A stretch of 64,000 nt of DNA from the NCBI GenBank assembly GCA_021324775.1, contig JAJPIM010000029.1:1-64000 (forward strand), in the 5' to 3' direction. Position numbers and translations under genes: made by a program. Numbering within the stretch: position 1 is the stretch's first letter; each line of letters opens with the position of its first letter. The notes below the pieces were generated by a model. The model saw nothing but the letters and a program-made list of their open reading frames with translations. It did not search any database and was not told the DNA's origin. The stretch comes from Gemmatimonadota bacterium. Lineage in GTDB: Bacteria > Gemmatimonadota > Gemmatimonadetes > Gemmatimonadales > Gemmatimonadaceae. Below are positions 36,871 to 46,893 of the stretch, in pieces.

Positions 36871-38823
36871 CTACTTCTTTTCGTCGACGATCTCGTAGTC
36901 TGCTTCGACGACATCATCGGGCTTCGCGCCCGGGCCGCCGGCCGGGCCACCCGCCGGTGGTTCCTGGCCGGTGTCGCCGGACGTTGGACCCGACGCCCCA
37001 CTCGCTGCCCCCTGCTGCTGGTAGAGAGACTGTCCAGCCTCACTGTAGGCACGGGTGAGCTCTTCCTGGGCGGAGCGAATCTCCGCCTGGTCGTCCGCGC
37101 GCAGGGCCTTGCGTGCCCGTTCGACAGCCCCATCGAGCTTCGACTTGAGATCGGGACTCAGCCGGTCGGACCATTCCTTGGCGTTCTTCTCCACCTCGTA
37201 CGTCATGCTGTCGAGGCGGTTCCGGGTGTCGATTTCCTCGCGCCGCTTCTTGTCCTCCGACGCGTTCTTGTCGGCATCCTTGACCATCCGGTCGATCTCG
37301 GCCTCCGACAGACCGCTGGAGGCCTCGATGCGGATCTTCTGCTCCTTGCCCGTGGTCTTGTCCTTCGCGGACACGTGCAGGATGCCGTTGGCATCGATGT
37401 CGAAGGTGACCTCGATCTGGGGCATGCCGCGTGGTGCGGGCGGGATTCCGGTCAGTTGGAACTTGCCAATGGTCTTGTTGTAGGTCGCCAGTTCGCGCTC
37501 GCCCTGCAGGACGTGAATCTCGACCGTCGTCTGATTGTCGTCGGCGGTGGAGAACGTCTCGCTCTTCTTCGTGGGGATCGTCGTGTTCCGCGGAATGAGC
37601 ACCGTGGTCACGCCGCCGAGCGTTTCAATACCGAGCGACAGCGGGGTCACATCGAGGAGCAGAACATCCTTCTGCTCGCCGGTGAGGACCGCACCCTGAA
37701 CGGCCGCACCGATCGCGACCACCTCGTCGGGGTTGACGCCCTTGTTCGGCTCCTTGCCGAAGAACTTCTTGACGATGTCCTGGACCTTGGGAATGCGCGT
37801 CGAGCCGCCGACGAGCAACACCTCGTCGATCTCCGTCGGCTTCAGCCCTGCGTCCTTGAGCGCCAGCTCCATGGGGGGCAGCGTGCGCTGGAGCAGGTCG
37901 TCCACCAACTGCTCGAACTTCGCCCGGGTGAGCGAGTAGTTCAGATGCTTGGGCCCGGACTGGTCGGCGGTGATGAAGGGGAGATTGATGTCCGTCGACA
38001 GCGTCGTGGACAGCTCCATCTTCGCCTTTTCGGCGGCTTCCTTGAGCCGCTGCAGCGCCATCGGGTCCTTGGACAGGTCGATGCCCTGGTCGCGCTTGAA
38101 CTCGGCCACGAGCCAGTCGATCACTCGCTGGTCGAAGTCATCGCCACCCAGGTGCGTGTCACCGTTCGTGGATTTGACCTCGAACTGGCGGGACCCTTCG
38201 ACGTCGTACAACTCGAGGACCGAGATGTCGTACGTGCCGCCGCCCAGGTCAAACACGGCGACCTTCTCGTCCTTCTTCTTGTCGAGGCCATAGGCCAGTG
38301 CCGCGGCGGTCGGCTCGTTGATGATGCGGAGCACATCCAGCCCCGCGATCTTGCCCGCGTCCTTGGTCGCCTGCCGCTGCGAATCGTTGAAGTAGGCGGG
38401 CACCGTGACGACCGCCTTTTCGACCTTGGTGCCGAGGTAGTCCTCCGCCGTCTGCTTCATCTTCTGGAGGATCATCGCGGAGATCTCGGGGGGCGTGTAC
38501 CGTTTGCCCTGCACCTCGACCGTCGCGACGCCGTTGTTCCCGGCCACGACCTTGTACGGCACGCGTTTCACTTCACCTTCGACCTCGGACATCTTGCGGC
38601 CCATGAACCGCTTGATCGAGAAGACCGTGTTCTGCGGGTTGGTCACCGCCTGGCGCTTCGCGATCTGCCCGACGAGCCGTTCACCGTCCTTGGTGAAGCC
38701 GACGACCGACGGGGTCGTCCGTCCGCCTTCCGCGTTCGGGATGACGACCGGATCGCCGCCTTCCATCACGGCGACGACCGAGTTGGTCGTCCCCAAGTCG
38801 ATACCAATCACCTTGTCTGCCAT
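36871..38823 (-). CDS. dnaK: Chaperone DnaK (Hsp70)
   Basis: Hsp70 chaperone, 650 aa, full length. ATPase domain signatures [53 protein letters not shown] and [14 protein letters not shown] are followed by the interdomain linker [16 protein letters not shown] and the lid region. The C-terminus ends [15 protein letters not shown]. No dnaJ or grpE is adjacent. An inverted repeat with a 9-base spacer lies 93 bp upstream of the start. The 277 bp downstream, before htrA, hold no gene. Confidence 0.98.
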   Translation of the reverse strand: MADKVIGIDLGTTNSVVAVMEGGDPVVIPNAEGGRTTPSVVGFTKDGERLVGQIAKRQAVTNPQNTVFSIKRFMGRKMSEVEGEVKRVPYKVVAGNNGVATVEVQGKRYTPPEISAMILQKMKQTAEDYLGTKVEKAVVTVPAYFNDSQRQATKDAGKIAGLDVLRIINEPTAAALAYGLDKKKDEKVAVFDLGGGTYDISVLELYDVEGSRQFEVKSTNGDTHLGGDDFDQRVIDWLVAEFKRDQGIDLSKDPMALQRLKEAAEKAKMELSTTLSTDINLPFITADQSGPKHLNYSLTRAKFEQLVDDLLQRTLPPMELALKDAGLKPTEIDEVLLVGGSTRIPKVQDIVKKFFGKEPNKGVNPDEVVAIGAAVQGAVLTGEQKDVLLLDVTPLSLGIETLGGVTTVLIPRNTTIPTKKSETFSTADDNQTTVEIHVLQGERELATYNKTIGKFQLTGIPPAPRGMPQIEVTFDIDANGILHVSAKDKTTGKEQKIRIEASSGLSEAEIDRMVKDADKNASEDKKRREEIDTRNRLDSMTYEVEKNAKEWSDRLSPDLKSKLDGAVERARKALRADDQAEIRSAQEELTRAYSEAGQSLYQQQGAASGASGPTSGDTGQEPPAGGPAGGPGAKPDDVVEADYEIVDEKK

Positions 38824-38915
38824 GCAACCCTCGTGAATGTTCCGGTGGGCTCGCTGAACCTCACCCTGCGCGGCCCTGACCGGTCGCTGATCGTCCGTCG
38901 TGGCCGCAACTCGAT

Positions 38916-38936
38916 TTGCTATCCACCCCCTAGCAA
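38916..38936. promoter_or_regulatory. Candidate operator upstream of dnaK
   Basis: Inverted repeat TTGCTA-N9-TAGCAA. Allowing one bulged T, the arms extend to CGATTTGCTA and TAGCAATCG. The 9-base spacer is that of CIRCE elements bound by HrcA, but the arm sequence (TTAGCACTC in CIRCE) does not match well. It lies in the 179-bp divergent region between dnaK and the rhomboid gene. Confidence 0.3.
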
Positions 38937-39002
38937 TCGCGGGACCGCTTCAACCGGTCAAAATGGCAGAAACTCTCCAATAGTGCCACCTGGAACGGCA
39001 GC

Positions 39003-39764
39003 ATGATTCCGCTGGGGGATGACACCCCGACCATGCGAACCCCGTGGATGACCTACCTCCTGATCGGGGTCAACGTGGCGGTCTGGGTGGCGGTGCAGGG
39101 GGCCGGGTTCGATGGGCAGACCCTGGCCCGGACCGTGTGCAACCTGGGAATGGTTCCTGGCGAGCTCACCCATATGGCTCCGCTCGGGACCTCCGTGCCG
39201 CTGGGACCGGGGCTGGTGTGCGCCGTCGACAACGACCCGATCAATATCCTGACCCCGTTGATCTCGATGTTCCTACACGGCGGGTGGATGCACTTGCTCG
39301 GGAACATGCTCTACCTGGCGGTCTTCGGCAGGAACGTGGAAGACAGCATGGGGCACGCGCGGTTTCTGGCCTTCTATCTGATCTGCGGGCTGGTGGCGGC
39401 CGCGACCCACATCGCGTTCAACGCGACATCGCCGGTGCCAACCGTGGGAGCGTCGGGGGCGATCTCCGGCGTCCTCGGGGCGTTCCTCGTACTGTATCCG
39501 CGCACGACCGTCCGCATGTTCGTGTTCATCTTCGTGATCCGGATCCGGGCGTGGCTGGTACTCGTCTACTGGTTCGCGCTGCAGGCGCTCGGCGGGCTCT
39601 CCGAACTCAACCAGATCAACCCGAGCGTCTCAGGGGGCACGGCCGTGTGGGCGCACGTGGGTGGGTTCCTGGCGGGCGTGGCGTTGGCCAGGCTGTTCGT
39701 GAACCCGGAGCTGCATGGCGCGCGAATCAGCGGCGGATCCGGGTATCCCGATTCCTACGCATGA
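39003..39764 (+). CDS. Rhomboid-family intramembrane serine protease
   Basis: Six-helix rhomboid protease, 253 aa. The catalytic serine is Ser151 in GASGAISGVLGAF and the partner His218 in AVWAHVGGFLAGV. The helix-2 motif FLHGGWMHLLGNMLYLAVFG and the loop between helices 1 and 2 are typical. It cleaves transmembrane substrates within the bilayer; the natural substrate is unknown. Divergent from dnaK. The 27 bp after its stop lead directly to the deoC remnant. Confidence 0.93.
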   Translation: MIPLGDDTPTMRTPWMTYLLIGVNVAVWVAVQGAGFDGQTLARTVCNLGMVPGELTHMAPLGTSVPLGPGLVCAVDNDPINILTPLISMFLHGGWMHLLGNMLYLAVFGRNVEDSMGHARFLAFYLICGLVAAATHIAFNATSPVPTVGASGAISGVLGAFLVLYPRTTVRMFVFIFVIRIRAWLVLVYWFALQALGGLSELNQINPSVSGGTAVWAHVGGFLAGVALARLFVNPELHGARISGGSGYPDSYA

Positions 39765-39791
39765 GCGGTGATTGGCCAGGTCATGTAACAA

Positions 39792-40131
39792 ATGCGGGTT
39801 GTCGTGCGGATTGCACGGGTTCTTGGCCGCACGCTGCTTGCTCGCGAAGCCACCACGCCCGACATTCACCTACTGGGCGATGAAGCCGTGCGTCACGGGA
39901 TGGCCGCCGTGTGCGTCCATGCAGCGTGGGTCGCCCGCTGCGCGGCACGCGTCGCAGGGTTGGGTCGCGAAGGTCATCATTGATTCGGCGCTAGTCACAC
40001 CTCCGGACCTCCTCCGTGCGTGCGATATAGCGCGGGACGGGGGCGCAGGGTTTGTGACGACGAGCACGGGGTATCACACGCGAGGGGCGCGCGCGCTGGC
40101 GGCGCTCGATGCCGGCACGGTGGCGTCATGA
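39792..40131 (+). pseudogene. deoC: Deoxyribose-phosphate aldolase (deoC) remnant
   Basis: Two DeoC-like pieces in different frames. Frame 3 (39792-39983) reads RTLLAREATTPDIHLLGDEA and RHGMAAVCVHAAWVARCAARVAG, matching the DeoC N-terminal region around HTLLKP...ASVCVNP. Frame 1 then reads KVIIDSALVTPPDLLRACDI and ARDGGAGFVTTSTGYHTRGA, matching the C-terminal Lys region (FVKTSTGF; here the active-site Lys is Thr). About 70 residues of the middle are missing, and the join near 39965 shifts frame. The end still overlaps ppk by ATGA, as in an intact operon. Not expected to be active. Confidence 0.75.
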
Positions 40132-42275
40132 CTGCGCCCACGCTCGTACCGGCGTCGCAATTCCTCAATCGCGAACTGAGCTGGCTTGCGTTCAACGCCC
40201 GGGTGCTCCACGAAGCGTTCGACGAGCGGAACCCGTTACTCGAGCGGCTCAAGTTCATCGCGATCCACAGCACCAATCTGGATGAGTTCTACATGGTGCG
40301 GATCGCCGGCCTCCGGCGCCAGGTGCGGGCTGGGGTCGTGCAGCCGTCGCCGGACGGCCTCATGCCGTCCGAGCAACTGACGGCGATCGCGCGACAGGTC
40401 ACGGAGCAACTGGCCGAGGTGCAGGTCTGCCTGTATCAGCAGGTGCTGCCCGCGCTGGCGGCCCGCGGCGTCCGGCTCGTGTCGATGGCCGATCTCTCGC
40501 CGGCCGAGTGGCTGACGGTCGACAGCTTCTTCGAGTCGCAGGTCTTTCCGATCCTGACGCCGCTCGCGGTCGATCCCGGGCATCCGTTCCCGTACATCTC
40601 CAACCTCTCGCTGTCGCTCGCGGTCGAGATCCGTGACCCGGTGAAGGGCGTCGAGCATTTCGCCCGCGTCAAAGTCCCGAAGAGCCTCCCGCGGTGGGTC
40701 CCGTTCGGCCGCGCCAATGAGTTCGTGCCGCTCGAGCAACTGATCGGCGCCAACCTCGGCGCGCTGTTCCCGGGGATGGAGATCATGGGGTGGCACGCGT
40801 TCCGGGTCACGCGCTACTCGGACCTCGATCTCGCCGCCACCGACGAATCCGAAGACTTGCTGGAAATGGTCGAACAGCAGGTGTTCGAGCGGCGGTTCAG
40901 CGAAGTCGTACGCCTCGAAGTCCAGAACACGATGCCGGCCCATCTGCGGTCGCTGCTCCTCGAAGAGCTGCGCGACGAGCAGACCGCCGAACTTCCGGCG
41001 CTCACCGAACACGACGTGCAGGACGCCGGGTCGCTGCTCGACCTCGGCGATCTCATGTCGATCGCCACACTCGACATCCCCGACCTGAGGGACCTGCCGT
41101 TCTCCGCGGCGGTACCGGCCGAGCTGCGCGATCCGCACAAGTCGATGTTCGCGGTGATTCGCGAGCGCGACCTGCTGGTCCATCATCCGTTCGACTCGTT
41201 CACGGCGTCGATCGAGCACTTCCTCGATGCGGCCGCCGAAGACCCCAACGTTCTCGCGATCAAGCTGACCCTGTACCGCACATCGGGCGACACGGCCATC
41301 GTGCGCGCGCTGACGGATGCCGCACAGCAGGGCAAACAAGTCGCCGTGCTCGTGGAGCTGCAGGCCCGTGGCGACGAGGCGAACAACATCACCTGGGCGA
41401 GGACACTGGAAAGCGCGGGCGTTCACGTCGCGTACGGCCTGCCGGGACTCAAGACCCACACCAAAGTCGCGCTCGTGGTCCGGCGCGAGACCGACGCCAT
41501 CCGCCGCTACGTGCACATCGGCACGGGGAACTACAACTCCAAGACCGCGCGCATCTATACCGACTTCGGGCTCTTCACGTGCAGCCCGTCCGTCGGCGCC
41601 GACGTCAGTGACCTCTTCAACTCACTGACAGGGTACTCCCGGCAGCGGCTCTACCGGAAACTCCTGGTCGCCCCGTCCAACATGCGGCAACGCGTGATCG
41701 AGCTGATCGATCGTGAAGCGGCGTTCGCACGGGCGGGGCGGGGCGGACGAATCGTCGCCAAGATGAACGCGGTCGCCGACACCGAGACGATCGAGGCGCT
41801 CTACCGCGCGTCGCAAGCCGGCGTGTCGATCGATCTGATCGTTCGCGGTATCTGCTGTCTGCGGCCCGGCGTGAACGGCATCAGCGAGAACGTCCGCGTC
41901 ATCAGCATCATTGGCCGTTTCCTCGAGCACTCGCGCCTCTGGCGCTTCGGGAACTGTGGGTCACCCGAGTACTACATCGGCTCAGCCGACTGGATGGCGC
42001 GCAACTTCGACCGGCGTGTCGAGGCCGTCGTACCGGTGGAAGACCCGGCGCTGCATCCGCGCCTCGATTCGCTGCTCGATCTGTGTCTGAGCGACAACCG
42101 CGCCGCGTGGGAGCTGCGCGAGAATGGCACGTATCGCCAGCGGCATCCGGGGACCGATCCCGAGCGGTCGGCGCAGATCATCTGCCAGCGGGAGAGTTGG
42201 GGGCGGGTGCCGCCGGAGCCGGTGCCACCGCCGGCGCCGCGCCTGATGGAGATGAAGGAACAGGCGGCAGACTAG
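40128..42275 (+). CDS. ppk1: Polyphosphate kinase 1
   Basis: Synthesises inorganic polyphosphate from ATP, 715 aa. The N-terminal domain begins FLNRELSWLAFNARVLHEAF. The catalytic region has LKTHTKVALVVRRE and YVHIGTGNYNSKTARIYTDF with the autophosphorylated His; the second His is in FLEHSRLWRFGN, followed by YYIGSADWMARNFDRRVEAV. The ATG at 40128 overlaps the deoC remnant stop (ATGA). Together with the convergent ppx and the pst genes it forms a phosphate-storage region. About 30 residues at the C-terminus are Pro-rich. Confidence 0.97.
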   Translation: MTAPTLVPASQFLNRELSWLAFNARVLHEAFDERNPLLERLKFIAIHSTNLDEFYMVRIAGLRRQVRAGVVQPSPDGLMPSEQLTAIARQVTEQLAEVQVCLYQQVLPALAARGVRLVSMADLSPAEWLTVDSFFESQVFPILTPLAVDPGHPFPYISNLSLSLAVEIRDPVKGVEHFARVKVPKSLPRWVPFGRANEFVPLEQLIGANLGALFPGMEIMGWHAFRVTRYSDLDLAATDESEDLLEMVEQQVFERRFSEVVRLEVQNTMPAHLRSLLLEELRDEQTAELPALTEHDVQDAGSLLDLGDLMSIATLDIPDLRDLPFSAAVPAELRDPHKSMFAVIRERDLLVHHPFDSFTASIEHFLDAAAEDPNVLAIKLTLYRTSGDTAIVRALTDAAQQGKQVAVLVELQARGDEANNITWARTLESAGVHVAYGLPGLKTHTKVALVVRRETDAIRRYVHIGTGNYNSKTARIYTDFGLFTCSPSVGADVSDLFNSLTGYSRQRLYRKLLVAPSNMRQRVIELIDREAAFARAGRGGRIVAKMNAVADTETIEALYRASQAGVSIDLIVRGICCLRPGVNGISENVRVISIIGRFLEHSRLWRFGNCGSPEYYIGSADWMARNFDRRVEAVVPVEDPALHPRLDSLLDLCLSDNRAAWELRENGTYRQRHPGTDPERSAQIICQRESWGRVPPEPVPPPAPRLMEMKEQAAD

Positions 42276-42285
42276 TCCCACATCT

Positions 42286-42596
42286 GTGTGGGCGGCGAGA
42301 TGGCGCGGTTCTCGAACCGCGCCTGCTGCCCTCGGCGACTGGACCTTGTGTGGGCGACGAGATGGCGCGGTTCTCGAACCGCGCCTGCTGCCCTCGACGA
42401 CAGGCCTTTGGGTGGGCGGCGGGATGGCGCGGTTCTCGAACCGCGCCTGCTGCCCTCGGCGACTGGCCCTTGTGTGGGCGGCGAGATGGCGCGGGTCTCG
42501 AACCGCGCCTGCTGCCCTCGACGACAGGCCTTTGGGTGGGCGGCGAGATGGCGCGGTTCTCGAACCGCGCCTGCTGCCCTCGACGACTGGCCTCCG
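42286..42596 (+). repeat. Array of five 62-bp units, each with a hairpin
   Basis: Five tandem units with an exact 62-bp period (ATGGCGCGG cores at 42300, 42362, 42424, 42486 and 42548). Each has a palindrome with stem GGCGCGGTT/AACCGCGCC and loop CTCG; unit 4 has one mismatch. Unit ends alternate between two types (1 and 3 against 2 and 4), so the array probably grew by copying a two-unit block. It fills the space between convergent ppk and ppx. Because 62 is not a multiple of 3, the short reading frames in it (MARFSNRACCPRR) shift each unit and are not credible genes. Confidence 0.97.
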
Positions 42597-42625
42597 CTTG
42601 TGCGGCTAGTCCTGCCTAGTCTTGC

Positions 42626-44296
42626 CTAGTCGATCTCGACTCCGTCGTCGTCCGTTGTAATCACCTGGCCGTCCGGGGCCACGATTTCGACCTTGACCTT
42701 GGCCACCTCCTCCAGGAGCGCGGCTTTGCGGCTTGCGCCCCACAGCTCGAGGCGGAGGGGGACGCGGACGCGGGCGGGGACTGCGGTCAGGCGCATGGCG
42801 CGGCCCAGCCAGCGGACCTTGATGCGGGAGACGGCGCAGGCGTGGCCGCGGTCGAAGCCGTCGGCCACCCGCAGGATCGCCGCGAGGCGTTTCACCCGGC
42901 GGCGGAGTGCGCGGTCGAGACCACCGTAGTCCTCGTGGGATTTCTTGGGCGCGGTGCCGCGGTGGTAGCGAGCCACCGTCGCCACCGCCAACTGTTCCTC
43001 CGGCGTCATCCCGAGCAGGTCCGCGTGCAGGATGAGATGATACGAGTGCTTGTGGTGCTTGTTGTAGTTGATGTGGTAGCCGATGTCGTGCAGCAGGGCC
43101 GCATCGGCCAGCACCTCGCGGTCTCCTGGCTCGCAGCCGATCCGGTCGCCGATCGCGTCGAAAAGCTGCAAGGCGAGCCGCTGGACCTGATGCGCGTGTG
43201 GCGACTCGTAGTGCGTCCGCTCGGCCAACTCGCGCACCGAGCGGGCTCGCGCCTCGCCCGGGTCGGCGACCGTGGGCGCGACGCGCGCCGTCTCCAGCAG
43301 GAGGCCCTCGCGAATCCCATACGCCGACACCGCGACCTCACGCGCTTCCACGCGGGCGATCACTTCGGCGATCACCGCGAGGCCCGCGACCACGATGTCG
43401 GCGCGCGCGGGATTGAGTCCCGGGACCGTGGCGCGCTCCTCGAGCGGCATGTCCTGCAGCGCATCCAGAATGTGCTCGATCTCGACCCGCGGCACGCGGG
43501 CCGCGTGGACCGTCCGCGCGTTCTCGACGCCCTGCCGGTGGAGGTACATGCCGGCGAGATTCGTGAACGTCCCGCCGGATCCGATGACCTGTGCACCGCG
43601 CCAATCCCGCACCGGCAGATGCGTGCGGAGCGTCTCCCGGACATCGCGGCGCAGTTTGCGAATCCCGCGGCGCAACTGGCGGCCGCCGGTCTCAAGCGCG
43701 GCTCCCAGATACTGCTCGCTCAAGCGGATGGCGCCGAGCGGCAGCGAGATGAGCCGGTCGAGAAGGCCGTCCGCGCTCAGCGCGAGCTCGATCGATCCGC
43801 CGCCGATGTCCATCACCACCCACCGGCCGACGCCCAAGTCGAAGTGCGCGAGCGCGCTGCGGAAAGTGAGCCGGGCTTCGTCCTCGCCGTCAAGCGTTCG
43901 GACTCGGAGTCCCGTGTCGGCGCGCACCCGATCGATGAAGGCGCGGCCGTTCGAGGCATCGCGCACGGCGCTGGTGGCGACCGCCTCGATGCGATTGGCG
44001 CCAAGCTGCCGAGCGAGCGTCGCCATGCGGCTCAGGGCATCGATTGCCGCCTGCATCGGCTCCGCGGCCAATGCACCGGTCGCCGTGACCCCGGTGCCGA
44101 GGCGCGGTTGGGCCTTGAGCTGGTCCACGACGCGGATCGAGCCGTTGGCGGAGACGTCGGCGACCATCTGGCGGATCGAATTGGATCCGATGTCGATGGC
44201 CGCGACCCTGACACTGTCTTTGTTCGTTCGTACCGTCGCGCCGGCCCCGCCCGTCGCGGGCGTCCCACCATTCCGAACGAGAGCCGTCGACGCCAC
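42626..44296 (-). CDS. ppx: Exopolyphosphatase / ppGpp phosphohydrolase (Ppx/GppA)
   Basis: Degrades polyphosphate or (p)ppGpp, 556 aa. The ASKHA-type phosphate-binding regions are AAIDIGSNSIRQMVADV and VVMDIGGGSIELALS; VIGSGGTFTNLAGMYL is also typical. The C-terminal HD-like domain has DAALLHDIGYHINYNKHHKH, as in longer Ppx proteins. The N-terminal 28 residues precede the fold and may be extra; a later start is possible. Convergent with ppk across the hairpin array and followed upstream by phoU 12 bp away, so it may belong to the pst transcript. Confidence 0.93.
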   Translation of the reverse strand: MASTALVRNGGTPATGGAGATVRTNKDSVRVAAIDIGSNSIRQMVADVSANGSIRVVDQLKAQPRLGTGVTATGALAAEPMQAAIDALSRMATLARQLGANRIEAVATSAVRDASNGRAFIDRVRADTGLRVRTLDGEDEARLTFRSALAHFDLGVGRWVVMDIGGGSIELALSADGLLDRLISLPLGAIRLSEQYLGAALETGGRQLRRGIRKLRRDVRETLRTHLPVRDWRGAQVIGSGGTFTNLAGMYLHRQGVENARTVHAARVPRVEIEHILDALQDMPLEERATVPGLNPARADIVVAGLAVIAEVIARVEAREVAVSAYGIREGLLLETARVAPTVADPGEARARSVRELAERTHYESPHAHQVQRLALQLFDAIGDRIGCEPGDREVLADAALLHDIGYHINYNKHHKHSYHLILHADLLGMTPEEQLAVATVARYHRGTAPKKSHEDYGGLDRALRRRVKRLAAILRVADGFDRGHACAVSRIKVRWLGRAMRLTAVPARVRVPLRLELWGASRKAALLEEVAKVKVEIVAPDGQVITTDDDGVEID

Positions 44297-44308
44297 CCTG
44301 TGCCCTTC

Positions 44309-45091
44309 CTACCGCGAGTCGTCGGGAATGCCGATCCCACGGCCTCCCGTGAGCGCCGGCGATCCGGCGGAGCGCCGGGCGGGATCATCGAAATGGTGCT
44401 TGATCTGCTTGCCTTCGGCCAGGAATACGGCGTCCTCCCCGATATTGGTCGCCAGGTCGGCGACCCGTTCCAGGTTGCGGCCCACCAGGATGAGCTCGAG
44501 GGACGGCGTGATGTTGCGCGCGTCCGCCATCATGTGGGTGAGCAGGATCCGGAAGAGCGAGTTGAGCAGGGCATCGACAGCATCGTCGGACTTGCACACG
44601 TCGCGTCCGAGCGTCCCATCGGCGCGGATGAAGGCATCGAGGGCGTCGCCCAGCATGCCGCGGGCCCGCCGGGCCATGTCTTCGATTTCCGGCTCCGGGG
44701 TAATCGTCGAGCGGATCGCGATCAGGCGCTGGGCGCACTGCGCGATGTTGACGGCATGGTCGCCCACGCGTTCCAGGTCGCTCGAGATCTTGATCGCGCT
44801 GACGATGAACCGGAGGTCGCGGGCCATCGGCTGCTGCAGGGCGAGGAGTTCGACGGCCAGGCCCTCGATCTCGACCTCCAGGGCATCGAGCTCGCGGTCG
44901 CCGGTGATCACCGCCTCGGCGCGATCCTGATCCTGTTTGAGCAGCGCATCGACTGCGAGATCGACCAGGCCTTCGGCGCGGTCCGACATCGTCAGGAGCC
45001 GCTCCTTGAGCGTCTCCAACTGATCGTGAAAGTGCCGGAAGCCGGTCGGCGCGTCAGGCGCCGCGGCGGACAACGGAGCGGGCGGCATCAT
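44309..45091 (-). CDS. phoU: Phosphate signalling complex protein PhoU
   Basis: Negative regulator of the Pho response that links the Pst transporter to the PhoR kinase, 260 aa. Two PhoU helical repeats are visible, each with the metal-binding ERVGDHA/ERVADLA type motif ([16 protein letters not shown], and [19 protein letters not shown]). It carries an extra N-terminal 20 and a C-terminal tail of about 30 residues. Its start overlaps the last bases of pstB (4 bp). Confidence 0.95.
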   Translation of the reverse strand: MMPPAPLSAAAPDAPTGFRHFHDQLETLKERLLTMSDRAEGLVDLAVDALLKQDQDRAEAVITGDRELDALEVEIEGLAVELLALQQPMARDLRFIVSAIKISSDLERVGDHAVNIAQCAQRLIAIRSTITPEPEIEDMARRARGMLGDALDAFIRADGTLGRDVCKSDDAVDALLNSLFRILLTHMMADARNITPSLELILVGRNLERVADLATNIGEDAVFLAEGKQIKHHFDDPARRSAGSPALTGGRGIGIPDDSR

Positions 45092-45906
45092 CCAAACCTA
45101 CCTGTGATGTACGAGTTGGTGCGCTCTTCGCGGGGGGCCGTGAACATCCGCTCGGTGGGCCCCGCTTCAATGAGACGACCCATGTAGAAGAACGCAGTAT
45201 AGTCCGACGCGCGGGCGGCCTGCTGGAGATTGTGCGTGACGATGACGACAGTGAGCTCCCGTTTGAGCTCGTACAGCAACTCTTCGATCTTCTGGGTCGC
45301 GATCGGGTCGAGGGCACTCGCCGGCTCATCGAGGAGGAGCACCTCGGGATCATTGGCCAGTGTCCGGGCGATACAGAGGCGCTGCTGCTGTCCGCCGGAA
45401 AGCCCCAGGGCGGACTGGCGCAGCCGGTCCTTGACCTCGTCCCACAGTGCCGCGCGCCGCAGCGACGATTCCACGATCCAGTCCATCTCGTGACGGGGCA
45501 GCGAGGCGTTGATGCTCGGGCCGTACGCGACGTTGTCGTAGATCGATTTGGGAAAGCAATTCCAGCGCTGGAAGACCATTCCGACGCGGCGGCGGAGCGA
45601 CGTGGGGTCGAGCTCCGACCGATAGATGTCCGCCTCGTCGAGCAGAATCTGCCCTTCGTGGCGCGTCCCGGGAAGGAGGTCATGCATGCGATTGATCGAC
45701 CGGAGGAACGTCGACTTGCCACACCCCGACGGCCCGATCAGCGCGGTGATGGAGCGAGAGCGCATCTCGAGATCGATTCCGTAGAGCGCCTGCTTCTCGC
45801 CGTACCAGAACGAGAACTGCTTGGCCACGAGGGCGCCGAGCGCGGCGGCCGGCGCGCCGGATCCTCCGGGCCGTGACGGGGCAACGGGGCCGGCCGTCGC
45901 GGTCAT
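45088..45906 (-). CDS. pstB: Phosphate ABC transporter ATP-binding protein PstB (copy 2)
   Basis: ATPase of the high-affinity phosphate importer, 272 aa. Walker [10 protein letters not shown] (residues 58-66), Q-loop region [20 protein letters not shown], signature [16 protein letters not shown], Walker [17 protein letters not shown] and H-loop [16 protein letters not shown]. The C-terminus ITGRFG is shared with copy 1. Its start overlaps the stop of copy 1. Two pstB genes in one operon suggest a duplication that may allow different ATPase pairs. Confidence 0.95.
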   Translation of the reverse strand: MTATAGPVAPSRPGGSGAPAAALGALVAKQFSFWYGEKQALYGIDLEMRSRSITALIGPSGCGKSTFLRSINRMHDLLPGTRHEGQILLDEADIYRSELDPTSLRRRVGMVFQRWNCFPKSIYDNVAYGPSINASLPRHEMDWIVESSLRRAALWDEVKDRLRQSALGLSGGQQQRLCIARTLANDPEVLLLDEPASALDPIATQKIEELLYELKRELTVVIVTHNLQQAARASDYTAFFYMGRLIEAGPTERMFTAPREERTNSYITGRFG

Positions 45907-46892
45907 CCGAACCGCCCGGTGATGTAGGCCTCAGTCCGCGAGTCGCGGGGGGTCGTGAAGAGCGTGGTCGTCGGCGCCACCTCGACCAACTCGCCGGCCA
46001 GCATGAACGCGGTGCGGTCCGACACGCGCGCCGCCTGCTGCATGTTGTGCGTCACGATCACCACCGTCATATCGCGGCGCAGCTCATACACCAACTCTTC
46101 TACCTTCTGGGTGCTGATCGGGTCCAGGGAGGCCGTGGGCTCGTCGAGGAGGAGCACCTCGGGCTCGACCGCGAGCGCGCGGGCGATGCAGAGCCGTTGC
46201 TGCTGGCCACCGGACAGCCCGACGGCGCTGTCCCGCAAGCGGTCCTTGACCTCTTCCCAGAGGGCGGTGCGCCGCAGCGCACGCTCCACGATCTCGTCAG
46301 TGCGCGCGCGCGACGGGCGGTCGCCGGCCGTCAAGAGGGCGGCGGCGACGTTGTCGCGGATCGACATCGTGGGGAAGGGCGTCGGGCGCTGGAAGACCAT
46401 CCCGACGTGCTGCCGCACTGCCGTGACATTGACGGCGCGCCCGTAGATGTCCTGCCCATCGAGCAGCACCTGGCCTTCGACCCTCGCCAGCGGCAAGGTC
46501 TCGTGCATGCGGTTCAGGCACCGGAGCAACGTCGATTTGCCGCACCCGGATGGGCCGATGATGGCGGTCACAAATCGGTCGGGGAGTAGCACCGACACGT
46601 TGTGCACCGCGCATGACGCGCCGAAATACGCGTTCAACCGTTCGACCGACAGTCTCGGCGCGTCAGTCGGCTCGGCACTCGGCTTGGCCGGGGTGCTGAC
46701 CGTGACGCTGGGTGCCGGAACCGGACGCGGACTCGAGTCCGCATAGTCGGCGACGGGCACGGCGCCCGGTTCCCTGGGGGCTGCGGCTGGCGGCGGGGCA
46801 GGCGACGGGGTTGGCGGCTGCGCCGGGCTGCGCGATGCCGGCATCGGCGGCTGCTCGGCAGCCGGGGATGCGAGGGGAGGGCTGACTCGCAT
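45903..46892 (-). CDS. pstB: Phosphate ABC transporter ATP-binding protein PstB (copy 1)
   Basis: Second PstB-type ATPase, 329 aa. Walker [10 protein letters not shown] at about 113-121, [52 protein letters not shown] and [16 protein letters not shown]. Before the ATPase core lies a Pro/Ala/Ser-rich extension of about 80 residues, not part of normal PstB. The start ATG at 46892 follows the pstA stop by 1 bp. Paralogue of the next gene, similar but not identical. Confidence 0.93.
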   Translation of the reverse strand: MRVSPPLASPAAEQPPMPASRSPAQPPTPSPAPPPAAAPREPGAVPVADYADSSPRPVPAPSVTVSTPAKPSAEPTDAPRLSVERLNAYFGASCAVHNVSVLLPDRFVTAIIGPSGCGKSTLLRCLNRMHETLPLARVEGQVLLDGQDIYGRAVNVTAVRQHVGMVFQRPTPFPTMSIRDNVAAALLTAGDRPSRARTDEIVERALRRTALWEEVKDRLRDSAVGLSGGQQQRLCIARALAVEPEVLLLDEPTASLDPISTQKVEELVYELRRDMTVVIVTHNMQQAARVSDRTAFMLAGELVEVAPTTTLFTTPRDSRTEAYITGRFG

Positions 46893-46893
46893 A

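Noticed and set aside
36727-39006. A long open frame of 759 codons antisense to dnaK
   Set aside because: Codons mirror dnaK; the dnaK protein is full-length and conserved.
42286-42596. Tandem repeats that might be a CRISPR array
   Set aside because: Units are 62-bp direct repeats without variable spacers, no cas genes are near, and the similarity extends over the whole unit rather than only a repeat part.
42288-42629. Overlapping reading frames with MARFSNRACCPRR as possible repeat-protein genes
   Set aside because: They arise in all three frames because the unit length is not a multiple of three, and have no start-site or composition support.
42842-45187. A long open frame of 781 codons running antisense to ppx and phoU
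   Set aside because: High GC keeps antisense frames open; ppx and phoU are unmistakable on the other strand.
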